From the NCBI GenBank assembly GCA_027579435.1, contig JANBPK010000975.1:1-49303 (forward strand): a stretch of DNA of 49,303 nt, read 5' to 3'. This document shows, one piece after another, positions 11,285-26,494 of this stretch. Each line of letters begins with the position of its first letter. Positions within the stretch are counted from its first letter, which is position 1. Source of the stretch: Candolleomyces eurysporus (lineage: Eukaryota; Basidiomycota; Agaricomycetes; Agaricales; Psathyrellaceae). A program made the translations under genes and the position numbers. Below the pieces are notes generated by a model that was not told the DNA's origin, ran no database searches, and saw nothing but the letters and a program-made list of their open reading frames with translations.

Positions 11285-11690
11285 GAGGGAGAGATAGAGA
11301 GATGAAGCTGGGAGGTGGGGGAGATGGAATGTCGCTGAGACACGTTTATAACGACAACCTCTGGCGTCAAAATGGTGATGACAATCCGTGAATCAGACAT
11401 GTACAGCCATAGCAAATACGTAGGTGCTGAACACGAGGCGTCCTAACTTCAAATAACTGCGATTTGGTGTCGGCCCGGCGCTGCTGCGACCGCGGACCCT
11501 GCGGTTTCTCAGAGAGGATTGAGATCCGGGAAAAGGCAAGATCATTTCNAAAAGCGAAAGGGGTTGAATTCAAACCGCCCGACAGTGAGATGGCCGCCGT
11601 GAGCAATCAACAGTCCGACAGTGCAAAAAGGAGTCACTAGAAGCGCGTATCATTATGTACATATTGTATTCGAAAATCCGCAAAAATCCG
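11285..11690. other. intergenic region between Hsp70-like start and MTHFR end
   Basis: About 400 bases without a supported gene. It contains the Hsp70-like promoter on its left, with a TTATAAAC-like element on the minus strand near 11344-11352, about 60 bases upstream of that start codon. A single N lies at 11549. Confidence 0.4.
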
Positions 11691-15290
<3,600 letters not shown>

Positions 15291-15396
15291 TCTGTACATT
15301 GCGCCTTACTAGCTTTCCCTTCCTTCAACTTGGTAGACTCGTGCTGTTAGGTTGGGTTATTTATCCATTTTACTTCTTTGGCACATATCAAACACT

Positions 15397-16862
15397 CTAG
15401 CCTCTGTTCATCGTATTCCCAGCCCCGCGCTGGTTGGCATCCGTGAACTGTGCCCAATTCTCGTCCTTTTGACGCTTCTGCTCTGCTTTCTCTTCACCTT
15501 CAGCGGTTCCATCCATCTCCGAATCGATCTGCAGCTGCTCAGAAGATGTCGGCGCATTCTGAGAGGCAGGGCTAAAGAACAACAGATAGTTCAGCGAAAA
15601 TGCGGAGGACGTGAACGGGAATTCTTACCCGCCACCTGTAATGATGTTTCCACGCTGCCCTTCAATCTCGAGATATTCGTCGATAGACATTGTTGGCAGA
15701 TTATGTCCGGGACCAAAGACTCCGGCTTGTAAACGTTGTCTTTCTCCAGCATCTGACGGTAGAATGGTGAACGGTCTCAGCACCTAATGCCGTGCTCAGT
15801 CAAAAGTATTTTGAGAGGGATTCGTTCACCTACCTTGCCACTTTGATCAAGGAGTGGGCCTTTCCCATCGGGGCCACCCTGCACTGGCGTTGGATCCAAT
15901 CGCCACATACTGGCTTCCTCTTCGCGACCCTTTGTTCGTTCATCTTGATCAGAGGATTGTGCGTGAAGTGTTGGAGAAGGGGGAGCCATCTTGAGTAGCT
16001 CTACCTCCTGGTTCAGGCCTTCCAATTGGCCCTGAGCTTGTGCATAAAGAAGGCGGAGAAGAAGGAGAATAGTTTCGCGGAGATCTTCATCTGACTGTGA
16101 ATCAAGCTCTTTCTCTTCCTCGCCATCCGACGGCGGTGGTAGGAGCGATTCAATCAAATCAAAGTTTGAAGGGAGATCGTCTGAAACGGGCTGTTGAGCT
16201 CGGCGTTTTCTAAGAGTCTGGGACAAGTTAGACAAGTCCTCTCGGCATTATCAAATAGTTTTTACTCGCCTGTATCCTGTTCTTGAGATCCTTCTCCTTC
16301 TTGAACTGGTTGATCTTGAGCTCTCGCTTCTTGGCAGGGTCGCGGATGGAAGATGCTTGTTTTTCAAATAGTTCGCGCTCGGGAGCTGGGACGATGTTGT
16401 AATTCTCGAGAAGAGAGACGAAGCTCTTCATATATCGCTGTTGGACTAATGGAATCAGCTCTCCTCGGTTATTGGAGAGCTCGGCGACTCACTTGTGTCT
16501 GATCCAAGGATTCCAGGCGTGCGCTCCGGCTATCTGCCTGGACTCGGCTCTGAGCCTCTGAGAGAGCATAGGGCAGCGACAAGTATATCAAGTCCTTGGT
16601 CGATATGTCTTCTACGGTTTCGTTGGGGCTGAAGAGCGATAGCTCGATAATACGCGCATGGACAGTCTTGAGATCCTCCCGACTTTGAGCTATTAATGGC
16701 TAAGATGCTTGTCAGATCGCGAGCAATAGGCATCCCAACGACTATACATACTTGTTTCTGGGGTGAGCTGGGAGGTAGCTCAATGACCTTTGATAAAGCT
16801 TTGAGTGCACCAGAGTACACCGCCTGCAGAGATACGTTTTCGGTCATGGTGGTCGATGACAA
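15397..16862 (-). CDS. TAP42: TAP42 / alpha4-type regulator of PP2A-like phosphatases
   Basis: Tap42 binds the catalytic subunits of PP2A and related phosphatases and links them to TOR signalling. Blocks seen are [67 protein letters not shown]-like [18 protein letters not shown], and near the C-terminus [20 protein letters not shown] and [13 protein letters not shown]. The N-terminal half is the helical phosphatase-binding domain and the tail is acidic. Exons are 16752-16862, 16493-16699, 16270-16437, 15834-16217, 15629-15783 and 15397-15571, summing to 1200 bases and 399 residues. The intron 16218-16269 begins with GC. A second in-frame ATG lies at 16847. Confidence 0.93.
16218..16269 (-). 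other. GC-AG intron in TAP42
   Basis: On the minus strand the exon ends GGATACAG, the intron begins GCGAGT and ends TGTCCCAG. This joins KNRIQ to TLRKRRAQQ in frame. The only nearby GT donor (GTAAAA) would create an immediate stop. Confidence 0.8.
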
Positions 16863-17113
16863 TGATGAGTTTCGACACTAACAGGGGCCGAGCTGATCGG
16901 TTTAGGCAAGCTCCCTGCTGGCTGTCAAACGAAAAGTGTGTTGGCGGCAGTGCCAAGACGACCCTGACTGCCGGGGGAGGCTATTATAGCCCGCAGACGA
17001 CAACCACGACCCCGACTATTCTCATCCTTTTCTCTAATTTTCATGTCGACTGTATCGCAGTCGTAGCATACTATCCCTTCCGCTCTTTCTTAATCCTCAT
17101 CGTTTCTGATTCA
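16863..17113. promoter_or_regulatory. divergent promoter between TAP42 and the peroxidase
   Basis: A 251-base interval separates start codons facing away from each other. It includes pyrimidine-rich stretches close to the peroxidase start. No clear TATA box is seen. Confidence 0.4.
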
Positions 17114-19217
17114 ATGTGCCGCATCAGCTTCTCCGTCTTCTTGGCTACGATTGCCCTGGCGCAAGCGTACCAATGGCCTTCGCCTCGTTACGATGCCCTG
17201 GAAACTCTATTATTCGAAGGCCGAAGATCTGACGGCTCCAACCTGGCCTCTACGCAGCACCCTTGTAAAAACAGAGGGTCAACAAGAGCTTCGATTGGTG
17301 CAGAATGGCTACGTCTGGTTCGTTCTACACCCTCATTCCGGTACCATGTTTGCAGAGTGCTGACATGAGACCCAGGCATTCCATGATAGTGCAACCCATG
17401 ACGCATCGCAAGGAACGGGCGGTCTTGACGCGTCGATAGCATTCGAGCTTGATCGGGCGGAGGTTAGTGGGGATTCTATTCCTTGGAAGCCAGGCAACTC
17501 ATAGTCTACAGAATGGCGGTGAAGGCATGGTCCGCTCTCTCGACGACTTTTCCACCTTTTCCAGCAAATATCTATCCCGTATGTCAGCTCCCTCATCGTT
17601 TCGAAGAGAAGCAAGAAGTGACGGTGAACTTTTCTATCAGGTGCCGATGTTATTGCCGTAGGCACCACCCTGGCCGTAGCCTCATGTGGCGGGCCAATAT
17701 TGCGCTTCCGGGGCGGTCGTGTCGACGCACTGGTTGCTGATAGTCCTGGAGTACCAGAACCTCATCAAGACCTTGCCACTCATACCCAGATGTTCCAGCG
17801 GCAAGGCTTTTCGCCTGAAGATATGATTGGCTTGATTGCCTGTGGTCACACAATAGGTGGTGTACGGAGCAGCGACCACCCAGACATCGTTCCTCCAGGA
17901 ACTGATCCTGAGGTTCCGAACTTCGAACTCTTCGATTCTACCCCCAGACAATTTGATAGCGCAGTGTATGTCCTTTATTCCTGGATGGCTCAGGCGCAAC
18001 GAACTGATCTATTTCTGCCAGTGTCACCGAGTTTCTGGAGGGCAAATCGGTTAACGCATTGGTTACAACCCCGAATGTGACATTGCAAGCCGACCGCCGA
18101 ATTTTCGAGAGCGACGGCGGCGCCACCATGCGCAGACTGGCAGATCCGCAAGTGTTCAACTCGACGTGCGGAAGCCTCTTGGAGCGAATGCTTGACCTAG
18201 TCCCAGCCGGCGTCAGCCTGGAAGAGGTTAGCCTTCTTACCGTCAAGGCATCGGACGCCCTGTTGACTATTGAGCGTGGTCAACTTGTTTTCAAAGTCGC
18301 TCTTCGGGTGAGCAATGGGTCCTTTTCGCTTTTCAAGATTTCTCACTGACTGTTCTCAAAGTTACTCCAACCCATTGGCACGTCTGTCAACAGCAAGCGT
18401 GTTGTGACCCTCCTCTGGTGCGACAGGTACGGTTCAGCCAAGGGGTGCGACGGTCACGCCAAGTCGTCCTTGCCGGCTTCCAAGGCCGCTGACCAGCCTG
18501 ATGTTTCGCCTGTTACGATGCGAATGGGATATTACTTTGCCCACTATCGTTTCGTGGTCCCGATCAACCCAGACGAGTCAATATCCCAGTTCTGGTTCAC
18601 CGTTGATGAAGCAGATGGAACCACACCAACCACCTACGATAACAACGGGAATGCGTACCCAGTGGATCAAGACAATGTGCTTTACGTAGCGGAGAAAGGG
18701 TCCGTCTCTCTTTCTGGGACTACGTCGACAAGCAGAGCTTTCCATCTGGTATCTGCGGTATGTACCCTGCAACCTGTCTTTTCTGGTACTGAATCTCATC
18801 GATCTCTAGGTCAGGAGCTCGGTATCACCATCTCAGGTCTACATGAGCGTATTTGACAGTGCCATGCCAAAATACGAGGCACCGCTCAACCAGGACATAA
18901 CCATGTCTCTCAACACGTCCATTCCAGCTGCCGCAGGTTACGTTTTCTACTCGGGGCACATAGAAGACTTTGGAGCGCAGCTAACGGTCGATATGCACGC
19001 TACAATCGACGGAACCACTTACACTGCAGACTACATGCAAACCTATTCGTTGGATACTACCATTCCTTACACGCCACCAACTACTGTGACCCAGGTGGAT
19101 GTTTCGCCACCGGGCTCCCAGAAGAACTCTGCTGCTTTGTCGCTCTCACGGAACTTTATTATCATGGACATTGGACTTGGACTTTTAGCTTTATATCTCG
19201 GACTTCTTGTATTATGA
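17114..19217 (+). CDS. secreted class II-type heme peroxidase, probably GPI-anchored
   Basis: This protein has the heme-peroxidase fold of the class II (CAZy AA2) superfamily. A signal peptide (MCRISFSVFLATIALAQA) opens it. The distal pair is in AEWLRLAFHDSATHD, with Arg67 and His71 in the usual four-residue spacing. The segment GGPILRFRGGRVDA follows, and the proximal histidine is His189 in MIGLIACGHTIGG. Exons are 17114-17317, 17376-17462, 17512-17578, 17641-17965, 18022-18307, 18362-18757 and 18810-19217, summing to 1773 bases and 590 residues. Classical class II enzymes have about 340-370 residues. The extra C-terminal part of roughly 250 residues is unknown to me and ends with a short hydrophobic tail (GLGLLALYLGLLVL) after a Ser/Asn/Ala-rich stretch. 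That pattern suggests a GPI anchor. The substrate cannot be assigned. Confidence 0.88.
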
Positions 19218-19827
19218 CGGGTCTATTTAATGTTGAGGCTGGCTCGGACCACAATTAGCTACATGACAACAGGAAGTCCGCTTTAGACTAGAATAAGGCA
19301 CCAAGAAGAGACGTGGTATAGGTGTGGGTTCCATCAGCATGGAGTCATCGCGATCCTGCCGCGGTGTAAAAATTCCCGTCTGTAGTGAGGGTAATTGTCC
19401 GCCGCGGCAGCCTTTTTTCTGCAGAGGAAATGGTGCGACGGAATTCTGTCAGCGCGATTTTACTTAGAAGATGGAGCGAGATCAGGATCAGTTGATGAGA
19501 TCAGGCGAGATCTCCAATGCTGGGTCCTGGGGTTGAACGTTGAACGTCTGTTTGATAGACAGTAAATCTAAACAGCGTCGGGGATATTACAGCTACCTAA
19601 GTAACGATAGACCCACTTCGCCCAATTCTCCGTTCACGATTTTTGTTCAGCTGTGGAATGTACAAACAAGGCTATTCCAAATTCAGTGGGCTGCGTTTTC
19701 AACTATCAAGTAGTATCAACGGTGCCGTCGATTCCCCAACTAAATTAGCTTTATTTGTACGGCTCCACAACTAAACAGAAATTCCTGGACGGCAATTTCA
19801 GCGAACTGGGTCTATCGTTACTGTAAT
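19218..19827. other. intergenic region downstream of the peroxidase
   Basis: About 610 bases with no open frame of coding character on either strand. It is expected to hold the peroxidase 3' end and the promoter of the next gene. I see no repeat or RNA gene. Confidence 0.5.
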
Positions 19828-20806
19828 ATGAGCGCGAGACTGGACCACCTCTGGGCCAACTGGCTCTACTCCAACTCCCTCGTCCCATCCTGGACCAAAG
19901 ATGACACCCCACCTGCACCGCTTACCAGGTTTCATCTTTACGACTACGATACGGGTGGAGAACCGATACTCGGTGCTGAACCTACTGCTAAGGGACTCAA
20001 GATGGGGTTCGCCTACCTTCTTACTCACCCGCGACCATTCAAGACTGCAACATTCTGTCTAGCCCCTGACAAGTGCTGTTATATGTCAGTGGACATAGCA
20101 GAGGCAGTGCGCTTGCCAGACGCGAGCCTCGAACTACTCGTTCAGGCACAGGAAGGAGTAAGTGGTGCTCTCTGCGAAAGCCTTGGAATCCGCCTACAGT
20201 CTTCATTTTCCCGCAGTTCCTCAGCCGCTCAACAAATGTGGCGCGTCCCCCTATCGAAGGAATCCCTCTCAATTCCCTCTCCCTCTACAGGCGACGCCGC
20301 TGCAACAGGGCTTGTATTGAAAGCCACCTTGCTCCCTTCTTCCCCCCTGGCTCCCACATTACCCTGCAAGCAGATGAATCATCTGGCCGCATGCAAGATC
20401 CTAGCTACCGGAGACTCGGAGCCAAGCAGCTGCGATTTTGTGTTACGGTGAGGTTTTCCTACCACTTAGGGTCAACTGTCAACTCATTTGTCGACAGCCA
20501 GTAAATCCTATTGAAGAGGATGGCTGTCAAAATGAGCCTTCCGAAGATTAGTCTGGTTGTGGGACTGGGCAGTCCCTGCAAATCTGCCCTTCATTTTCAG
20601 TTGTGGCCATTGCGTTTGCATCCACCTGGCCCTGCCGGACTGGTGCAATAGTATACACCGATTGTAGTACTAGTCGATTTGTAGTGGTGGGGTGGCAATG
20701 CCACCCCTTATTCCTTGCTTCAGCAACAACTCTGGGCTCTAAGTATGATTCGGCGTGGTTGAAAGAAATAGCGGTAGAAGAACTCACTACAGAAGGGGAC
20801 TACTAG
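19828..20806 (+). CDS. unrecognised protein, four-exon model
   Basis: I do not recognise this protein. Exon 1 is 19828-20157 (starts MSARLDHLWANWLYSNSLVP), exon 2 is 20217-20447, exon 3 is 20498-20525 and exon 4 is 20601-20806, for 264 residues. The first two introns have good sites (GTAAGT to CCCGCAG and GTGAGG to GTCGACAG). In the third, an in-frame TAG at 20549-20551 would end the protein. The frame beyond it stays open to 20806, and the pyrimidine-rich acceptor at 20600 gives an in-phase splice that removes the TAG. The donor used (GTCAAA) is weak, so a shorter protein ending at 20551 is possible. No membrane segment or known motif is visible. Confidence 0.45.
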
Positions 20807-21104
20807 CACCGAACCTACTACGAGCCATGGCTTACCGAGGTCGCTGCTGAGAGGTAGCAGAGAAGTCGAGAATGTGTGGGGTCAGCGAGACATTCAAATC
20901 GGGCGTGCAATGGCGATGATGTCAGTGATAAACACGCCCATGATGCATGTGCATGAAGGTCAATCTCAAGGATTACAGCACCTTCCCTTTGGCCACCGCG
21001 ACCTGGATCCACCGGTTCTCTTTTTTTNCCCCTTTCACCTTTAATTTAATATTCGTACATATTAGTTCTGGAATTATTCTGACATTGCTCATACAGATAT
21101 GTTC
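20807..21104. other. short intergenic region between converging genes
   Basis: About 300 bases between two gene 3' ends. It holds a run of T followed by an N at 21028. No other feature is seen. Confidence 0.4.
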
Positions 21105-22340
21105 CTAGCATCCCTTTCGGAACAACCCTCGAATCCCCTTGACCTTTTTAGGGGTTTCCTTCGTCGCGTTAGTGTCGTTGGATGATGGACCTGCCTCAAG
21201 AGATCGGTTCGGCTGATCATGAAGAAGGTTGGCGTAGGTGCTACTTGAAGCTGTCTGCCGCTTGGCTGTGTTCTTCATGCCTCGTGTCGCGTTGGTTCTG
21301 TTGAGTGACCACGGACCCGCCTGGGCATTTGGCTGAGGAACGCTGGCGTATGTGCTACTCATAGCCGCTTGCCGCCTGGGGGACCGCCTATCCTCTCCCG
21401 GAAAGTCGTCCCCAATTGGAACACTTCTTAATCTGCTGGGACTAGGAGGCAGCAGCTTTGGTGGAACGAGGACCTTCATCCTCATTATATCTGCGGTGAA
21501 GATGTGTCTACCGCGAATGAACCAGTGATTGAGATGGAACTCCAAGCGCACAATGGCCCCTCGAAGGTCATCCCAATACCGGTCGGGAGGAATCAAGTTG
21601 TTATCCGGAGCCGGATAGTAGGCGGGTATTGGATGTGCGATATGCGTACTCTTGATTTTGTCGAGCTCGGCTTGAGCCGCAGTATTGACGGGCCAGTTCT
21701 CGATGCTGAACCGTGGTCCGTGATCTTGGAAACTCGCAAGGCTCTCGGGGCTTCGTTCCTAGAGCGTAATCAGCACCCAAACCTCGCACAAGGCAAGAAT
21801 CGAGGGGACACTCACCTCAAACACCCGACGACCTATCTTGAATCCATCTGCCGGACTGGGTCCTGGTTTCTTCCAATCGATTACCCCGCAGGACCTGGTC
21901 ACCTGGGCCTCTTCCTGCCCCCGAGACCGATACCACTCTCTCGACAGCTCAGCGACATTCTCCCAACTCNTCGGATAGTCACCNTCCAANTCTGGGATGC
22001 CAGGATCTTCGGTGNGCGCGGAAGGCCTTGTTTTCGCGAAGGACTGATCAACCGAGGATGCACCGAGTCCCCAGCAACCGCATGCTCGCATGAAGAAACC
22101 GTGTTCGCGGGAGAGGCGGAAGATGCCCGCCAAGGGTGCGGGTTGCGGCGGGTTATTTCGAGGAGCACCATCTTCATTGAACTTGTCTACGTCCTCCTTG
22201 AGAACAACGTGGTCGAATTCTTCCGTCTCAAACCATTCGAGCCGCTCCAGGATATCAGGGTCGGCGAGGTAGACGCAATGGGCGCGTAGCCTTGTGCGAA
22301 GGGCCTCGAAATCGGTCTCTCTACTGAGTCTAAGGCTCAT
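21105..22340 (-). CDS. conserved-looking protein of unknown function
   Basis: Two exons, 21816-22340 and 21105-21758, joined by a GTGAGT to CTCTAG intron in phase 0, give 392 residues. The N-terminus MSLRLSRETDFEALRTRLRA is helical. The middle has cysteines in RACGCWGLGASSVDQSF, and further blocks are SREWYRSRGQEEAQVTRSCG, RFSIENWPVNTAAQAELDKI, STHIAHPIPAYYPAPDNNLI and LRGAIVRLEFHLNHWFI. The C-terminal 100 residues are Ser/Thr/Pro-rich and probably disordered, ending GIRGLFRKGC. I have the impression that similar proteins occur widely in mushrooms without a named domain, but cannot confirm it. Four N characters at 21970, 21984, 21990 and 22015 fall inside codons without breaking the frame. 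Confidence 0.6.
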
Positions 22341-23325
22341 AGTAGCAGTTGGAGGGACCTGGGAAGTGACCGTGACGGGGTCACTCTCTATTTATACAAA
22401 TCCTCTGGAGGTCTGCCTGTATAAGGGAACATTAGAACATCAGTGCTGGAGTGACTCCGTCACGACCTTTTTAGACAGATGGGCTGAGGGGACATGTCGA
22501 GTCACTGCTTCCCCAAAGAGGTAGCGAAACATGCAGTATTCCTGTTGAGATAGACATCGATGCAGTGTAAGTCTTATTATTGAGGTGCTGTAATTATGAA
22601 AGCGATGAAACGGAGTGTTTTGATCCAACGAGGCGAATACAATTTCCTTCGGCCAGACCCACCTGGGCATTTCCTGTGAGTCATACGCTGCCGTGAAGGC
22701 TCATTGTTGTGACTCGGCGACAGAGCAGTCATCGGGTACCCGCAGAGCCTTACCAACGTATGTCACCTTCCAGTCAGCAGATGGAAGGCAATCTCTATTG
22801 GGAGGGTCATAGACCGGAACTCTGAAGGCGATCTTCGCACCTCTTGATTGAAATCTATTCCAATGCAGTGTTAAACAGTAGGGCAGGTACGAGAACACGG
22901 ATTCTCTTGACATATGCTGAGAAAACAAGTCAGTCATGAACTAATCGATGGATTAGATAGGTTCCAACCGCAGACTCGGGCTCGTCCTCTTCCTCCTCTT
23001 CTCTTGCTCTTCCTCGTCTACCACCATCTGGCATCGAGTCTGACCACTCGTGGGAGTTTCAGTCGATTTCCTTCAGTAGTAGTTGCCTCCGTCGTTCCCT
23101 TCCAGCCTCTCCTCTATCTCTTTCCCCCTCTTTTCTGCTGGAACATATTCCCAGCTGAGATTCCCCCTAAATCAACCCTAGATCCTCGTAATTAGCGCGG
23201 GAATTAGCCGCTCGAAACGGTCACATGACCGTTACATCTCGCGTTTAGCGATGTCACGCGTGCCGGTGAATTGTGACGTTGATTGCTTTTCATCTTTGAC
23301 CACCACCTCTTCAGTTTTCGCATTC
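22341..23325. other. 985-base intergenic region with a pyrimidine-rich tract before POT1
   Basis: Short minus-strand frames at 22440-22670 and 22701-22937 lack start context and recognisable motifs, so I do not call genes. From about 22980 to 23150 the plus strand is strongly C/T-rich, like a fungal promoter and leader. A TCATGTGACC-type motif lies at 23219-23231, about 100 bases before the POT1 start. Confidence 0.45.
23219..23231 (-). promoter_or_regulatory. TCATGTGACCG motif upstream of POT1
   Basis: The plus strand reads GGTCACATGACCG, whose reverse complement contains TCATGTGACC. It contains the E-box-like core CATGTG and lies 95-107 bases upstream of the chosen POT1 start. The same nine-base core TCATGTGAC recurs upstream of HOP1 and DOA1. 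Confidence 0.4.
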
Positions 23326-26300
23326 ATGAAGCGCCGCGCCCCAGAGGAACTCACCAATGCCAAACGACCGAAGATAGATCCCAACCTGTCGACGTCCAAG
23401 AAGCCGGGCGATGTCGATAAGGTTTTCGGCGAGCGTCGCTACTTCAATTACCTGTTGAGCAAGACCAAGATCGACAGACCACCCGGCTATATCGCCGGGG
23501 TCGTCAAGACAATCATCGACATTGGATCGAAATTCCAGCTTGAACTGGTGCCTATGGGCGTCGACACCGCTGCCAGAGAAGACATACTCGACGTTTTCCT
23601 GTCAAAATTGCACCTAGAGACACTGGACCCCCTGAAGGTTGGAGACCAGCTGCGCCTGTTTCTCAAGGGAGCGAGGATTGAGAAGCACGGGAATTATAAG
23701 CATGGGCTTGCGGTCAAGCTTATGTTTACGGAGGGTTTTCATATCAGGTTCGGCAAGCGGGAAGACAAATTTGCGGAAATAAATGCGTTCGTTAGTGCGT
23801 ATGTTGTTTTAGAGAAGGCCGTCAATCGGGTCCCTGACATTGTCCCCATAGCTCCCAAATCTAAACCAGTGGAACCCGTTCCCCAAGCAGCCCCTAAAAC
23901 AGAGCCTCCAGCTGCAATCGTTCCCCCTGACCCCAATCCTGCCGCTGGTCTGTCGAAGAACCAAAGGCGTAGGCTGAAGAGGCCCTCGGCAGAACACGAA
24001 AAGAAGATTGTCGTAGAAGCTCCCATCCACCGCGAGCATCTGGTACCGCCAGTCAAACAGGAGCCGGCAAAGCCCGACGATAGAGAGATTTTAAAAGAAG
24101 CTGGCCCATCAGACAGCAAGGCTCCCAACCAACCTCTGGAAGAAACCTCCGTGAAGAACGNCCCCCCTAAGCAACACCACTCCCTTGCTACGACCCCCTG
24201 GAGGGTACACAGAGCTTGGCTCCGTGGAGAGTAAGGCAAAACAAGAAATCAGTTTGATAGGGGTTGTCCTTCAAGTAGACGCAGCCACGCGGTCAAGAGG
24301 AGGAACTGGAGGTTAGTATATTCTGCATTGACGCTCAGACTTGTCTCTCGTTAACTTCTCATATCAACAGATTGTCTGAGATCCATTCGGATAGCCGATT
24401 GCACGAACTCCGACTCCTCTAATTGGAGACGAGGTTTAAAATGCAATCTCTTCTCTCGAGACGAGCATCTTCTTCCGGATCCCGAACTTGGCGATATTAT
24501 CATCCTCAAGAAGGTCGTGGTAAGTCGGCTCTTTGTCACGCACAATTTATGGTGGTTGACATACGACAGTCGAGCGATTATAGAGGCACCCTCATGGCCG
24601 TTGGCCAAACCAATCGATACTCTTGGGCCATTTTCTCCAAGGATAAGAGAGAGGTGTATCATGGAGCTAATCTGTCACCAGATAATCACCGGTCGGCTGT
24701 TTCTAGCCCGTTTTATTCTCCAATACCAAGCGATATCGCCTACTGTGAAAAGTTGCTAGACTTGTACTTGGAAATTGACAGGAAGGAGCAGGAAGAGGCC
24801 GAAAGAACACGGGTCATGCCTGTCCATTACGGGACTCGACGGCGTTGTCATAGACTCGTCAAGGAATTGAGGCCTCCCGGCCCAGAGCTTTCCGATGAAT
24901 ATTTCAACTGCACTGTAGAGGTATGTGCGACGATATCTCTTCATAGGACGCACTCTTCATATGCTTTCCACAGGTGCTGCGCGGATTCTCCAATGAGAAC
25001 GGCGTTTTTACGCTATGGGTCACGGATTACACGAAGAATCCCCTCGCGTTNCCCCCCTCAAGCTGACTGGTGCCCACCCCAGCTGGTGCCTTATGTGTTC
25101 CGAATCGAGATGTGGGATGGTGCTGCCGACGAGGGTTTGAAAATGAAGGAACAAACTTTCTACCTCCTCAACAACATTCGGATAAGATTGAACACTGCAG
25201 GCTATCTCGAAGGCAAATCAGTAGAACCGAAACAGGCTCTTCTGGATGAGGCAACGGACGATTCAGTGCATTTTAAATCGCTTCTTGAGTGCGTGCCATT
25301 TCTTTATCGAGACGTTGAAGCTGAACGTGCAGTAGGCGGCGGAAGGCTTGGCAATCGGAAACTGGCTACGTCCCAGAGAAGGTCGAAGACAAGCTCCTAC
25401 AAAATGTATCGCTGGACAGGCCCTTCCACTGTACTGTAGAGGTAGGCTCCTACACTCGTATACCTTTCTCTCGCTGACGGTGCCCTAGGTTCTCCACACC
25501 GAGCATCATGAAGGCAAAGCATCGATGGTATACTGCACCGACTACACTTCCAGGGACGATTTTGCGCGTATACCCTCCAGAGCTCCGTGGGCGAAGGGAT
25601 TGGAAACCCGGGTTGTCAAATTCATCCTCTCAGAGGGTCAAAGCCTTATCGCCAAGTTCGTCAAGCCGGGAGACTTCTGTCGATTCAACAAGATGCGACT
25701 TCGGCTAGATAGAGAAAGCGGCCATGTCATCGGTATTGTGGGAGGTAATCAAGACTTGATGGAAAAGCTGAACCCAAAGAACAAAGAAAACAAGTTTCTT
25801 CAGGATCTATTCAAGTGAGTGCCTTTCATTCATAGGCATACAAAGGGTAAAGATAATCTAATGACATGTAGGCGGAAAGAAGCCCTCTTCAAACCTGCCC
25901 TGGCCGACAGCACCTTCCAAGAAATCCTCGATTTGAAAGTCTTCCCCGAAAAATACAGGGTGCGGGGTCATGTGGTTTCATACGAACCGAAAAACCTCAA
26001 CGAGGCCATTTTCCTATGGTGTAACACTTGCAAACGACAGTACGTCCTCATCGCACCGATTAATAGTCGATTCTCTAACTCAAAACCGCGTGTAGGCTCA
26101 GGAATGTGGAAAAGATGTGCCTCGAATGCGAAACTGATGAGGCACTAGAACCACGCTCCAACTTGTGGTTGACAGTTGAGGACAAGGACGTCAACCGCGT
26201 TCTGGTCAGCGTCTCGGAAAAGGTACATTCTCATGTTTTCGTTTCGATGCATCGCGCTTACCTGAACATGGACCCCAGGCATTTCTTTTCCAAGACCTAG

Positions 26301-26494
26301 ATTTACCTGCATATCTGGATGACCCGGAAGTAAGTAAGCAACTACGCCAACGGCTGCAACCGTTTTTAGGCGCCTTGGCCAACAAGCCACTTCCTGCCCC
26401 TGTCAGGGGACCACCATTAACGTTAGAGGTAGTAGCATGGCTCGATAGTACCAGTGATGTAGCTTTCACTCTTGTTAATGCAAGTGTTGCTTAG
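23326..26494 (+). CDS. pot1: POT1-type telomere single-strand-binding protein
   Basis: Pot1 coats the single-stranded G-rich telomere overhang and controls telomerase access. Exons are 23326-24311, 24371-24519, 24570-24920, 24974-25288, 25333-25441, 25489-25814, 25872-26039, 26096-26222 and 26279-26494. Omitting the Ns at 24161 and 25051, they sum to 2745 bases, 914 residues. A basic N-terminal domain is followed by a Pro/Lys-rich linker. Then comes the first OB fold (ISLIGVVLQVDAATRSRGG, LRSIRIADC, GDIIILKKVVV, YRGTLMAVGQTNRYSWAIF), a second OB region (FTLWVTDYTKNPLAFPPQAD, VPYVFRIEMWD, VYCTDYTSRDDFARIP, KPGDFCRFNKMRLRLD), and a C-terminal part with WCNTCKRQ and MCLECET, a likely zinc site. 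Deleting each N restores the frame exactly. An upstream in-frame ATG at 23251 would add 25 residues. Confidence 0.85.

Noticed and set aside
20549..20551. Stop-codon readthrough at the TAG
   Set aside because: A normal in-phase intron explains the longer frame without recoding; no readthrough context is visible.
22440..22937. Two minus-strand frames (76 and 78 codons) upstream of the two-exon unknown gene
   Set aside because: They have no recognisable motif, and I found no convincing splice pair joining them; a decayed gene remains possible but unsupported.
22914..23195. Leucine-rich 93-codon plus-strand frame
   Set aside because: It reads a pyrimidine-rich promoter tract; the leucines come from CTT/CTC repeats.
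24161..24161. Programmed frameshift in POT1
   Set aside because: Deleting the N at a homopolymer restores the frame, and the same holds at four other sites, so an assembly artefact is the simpler reading.
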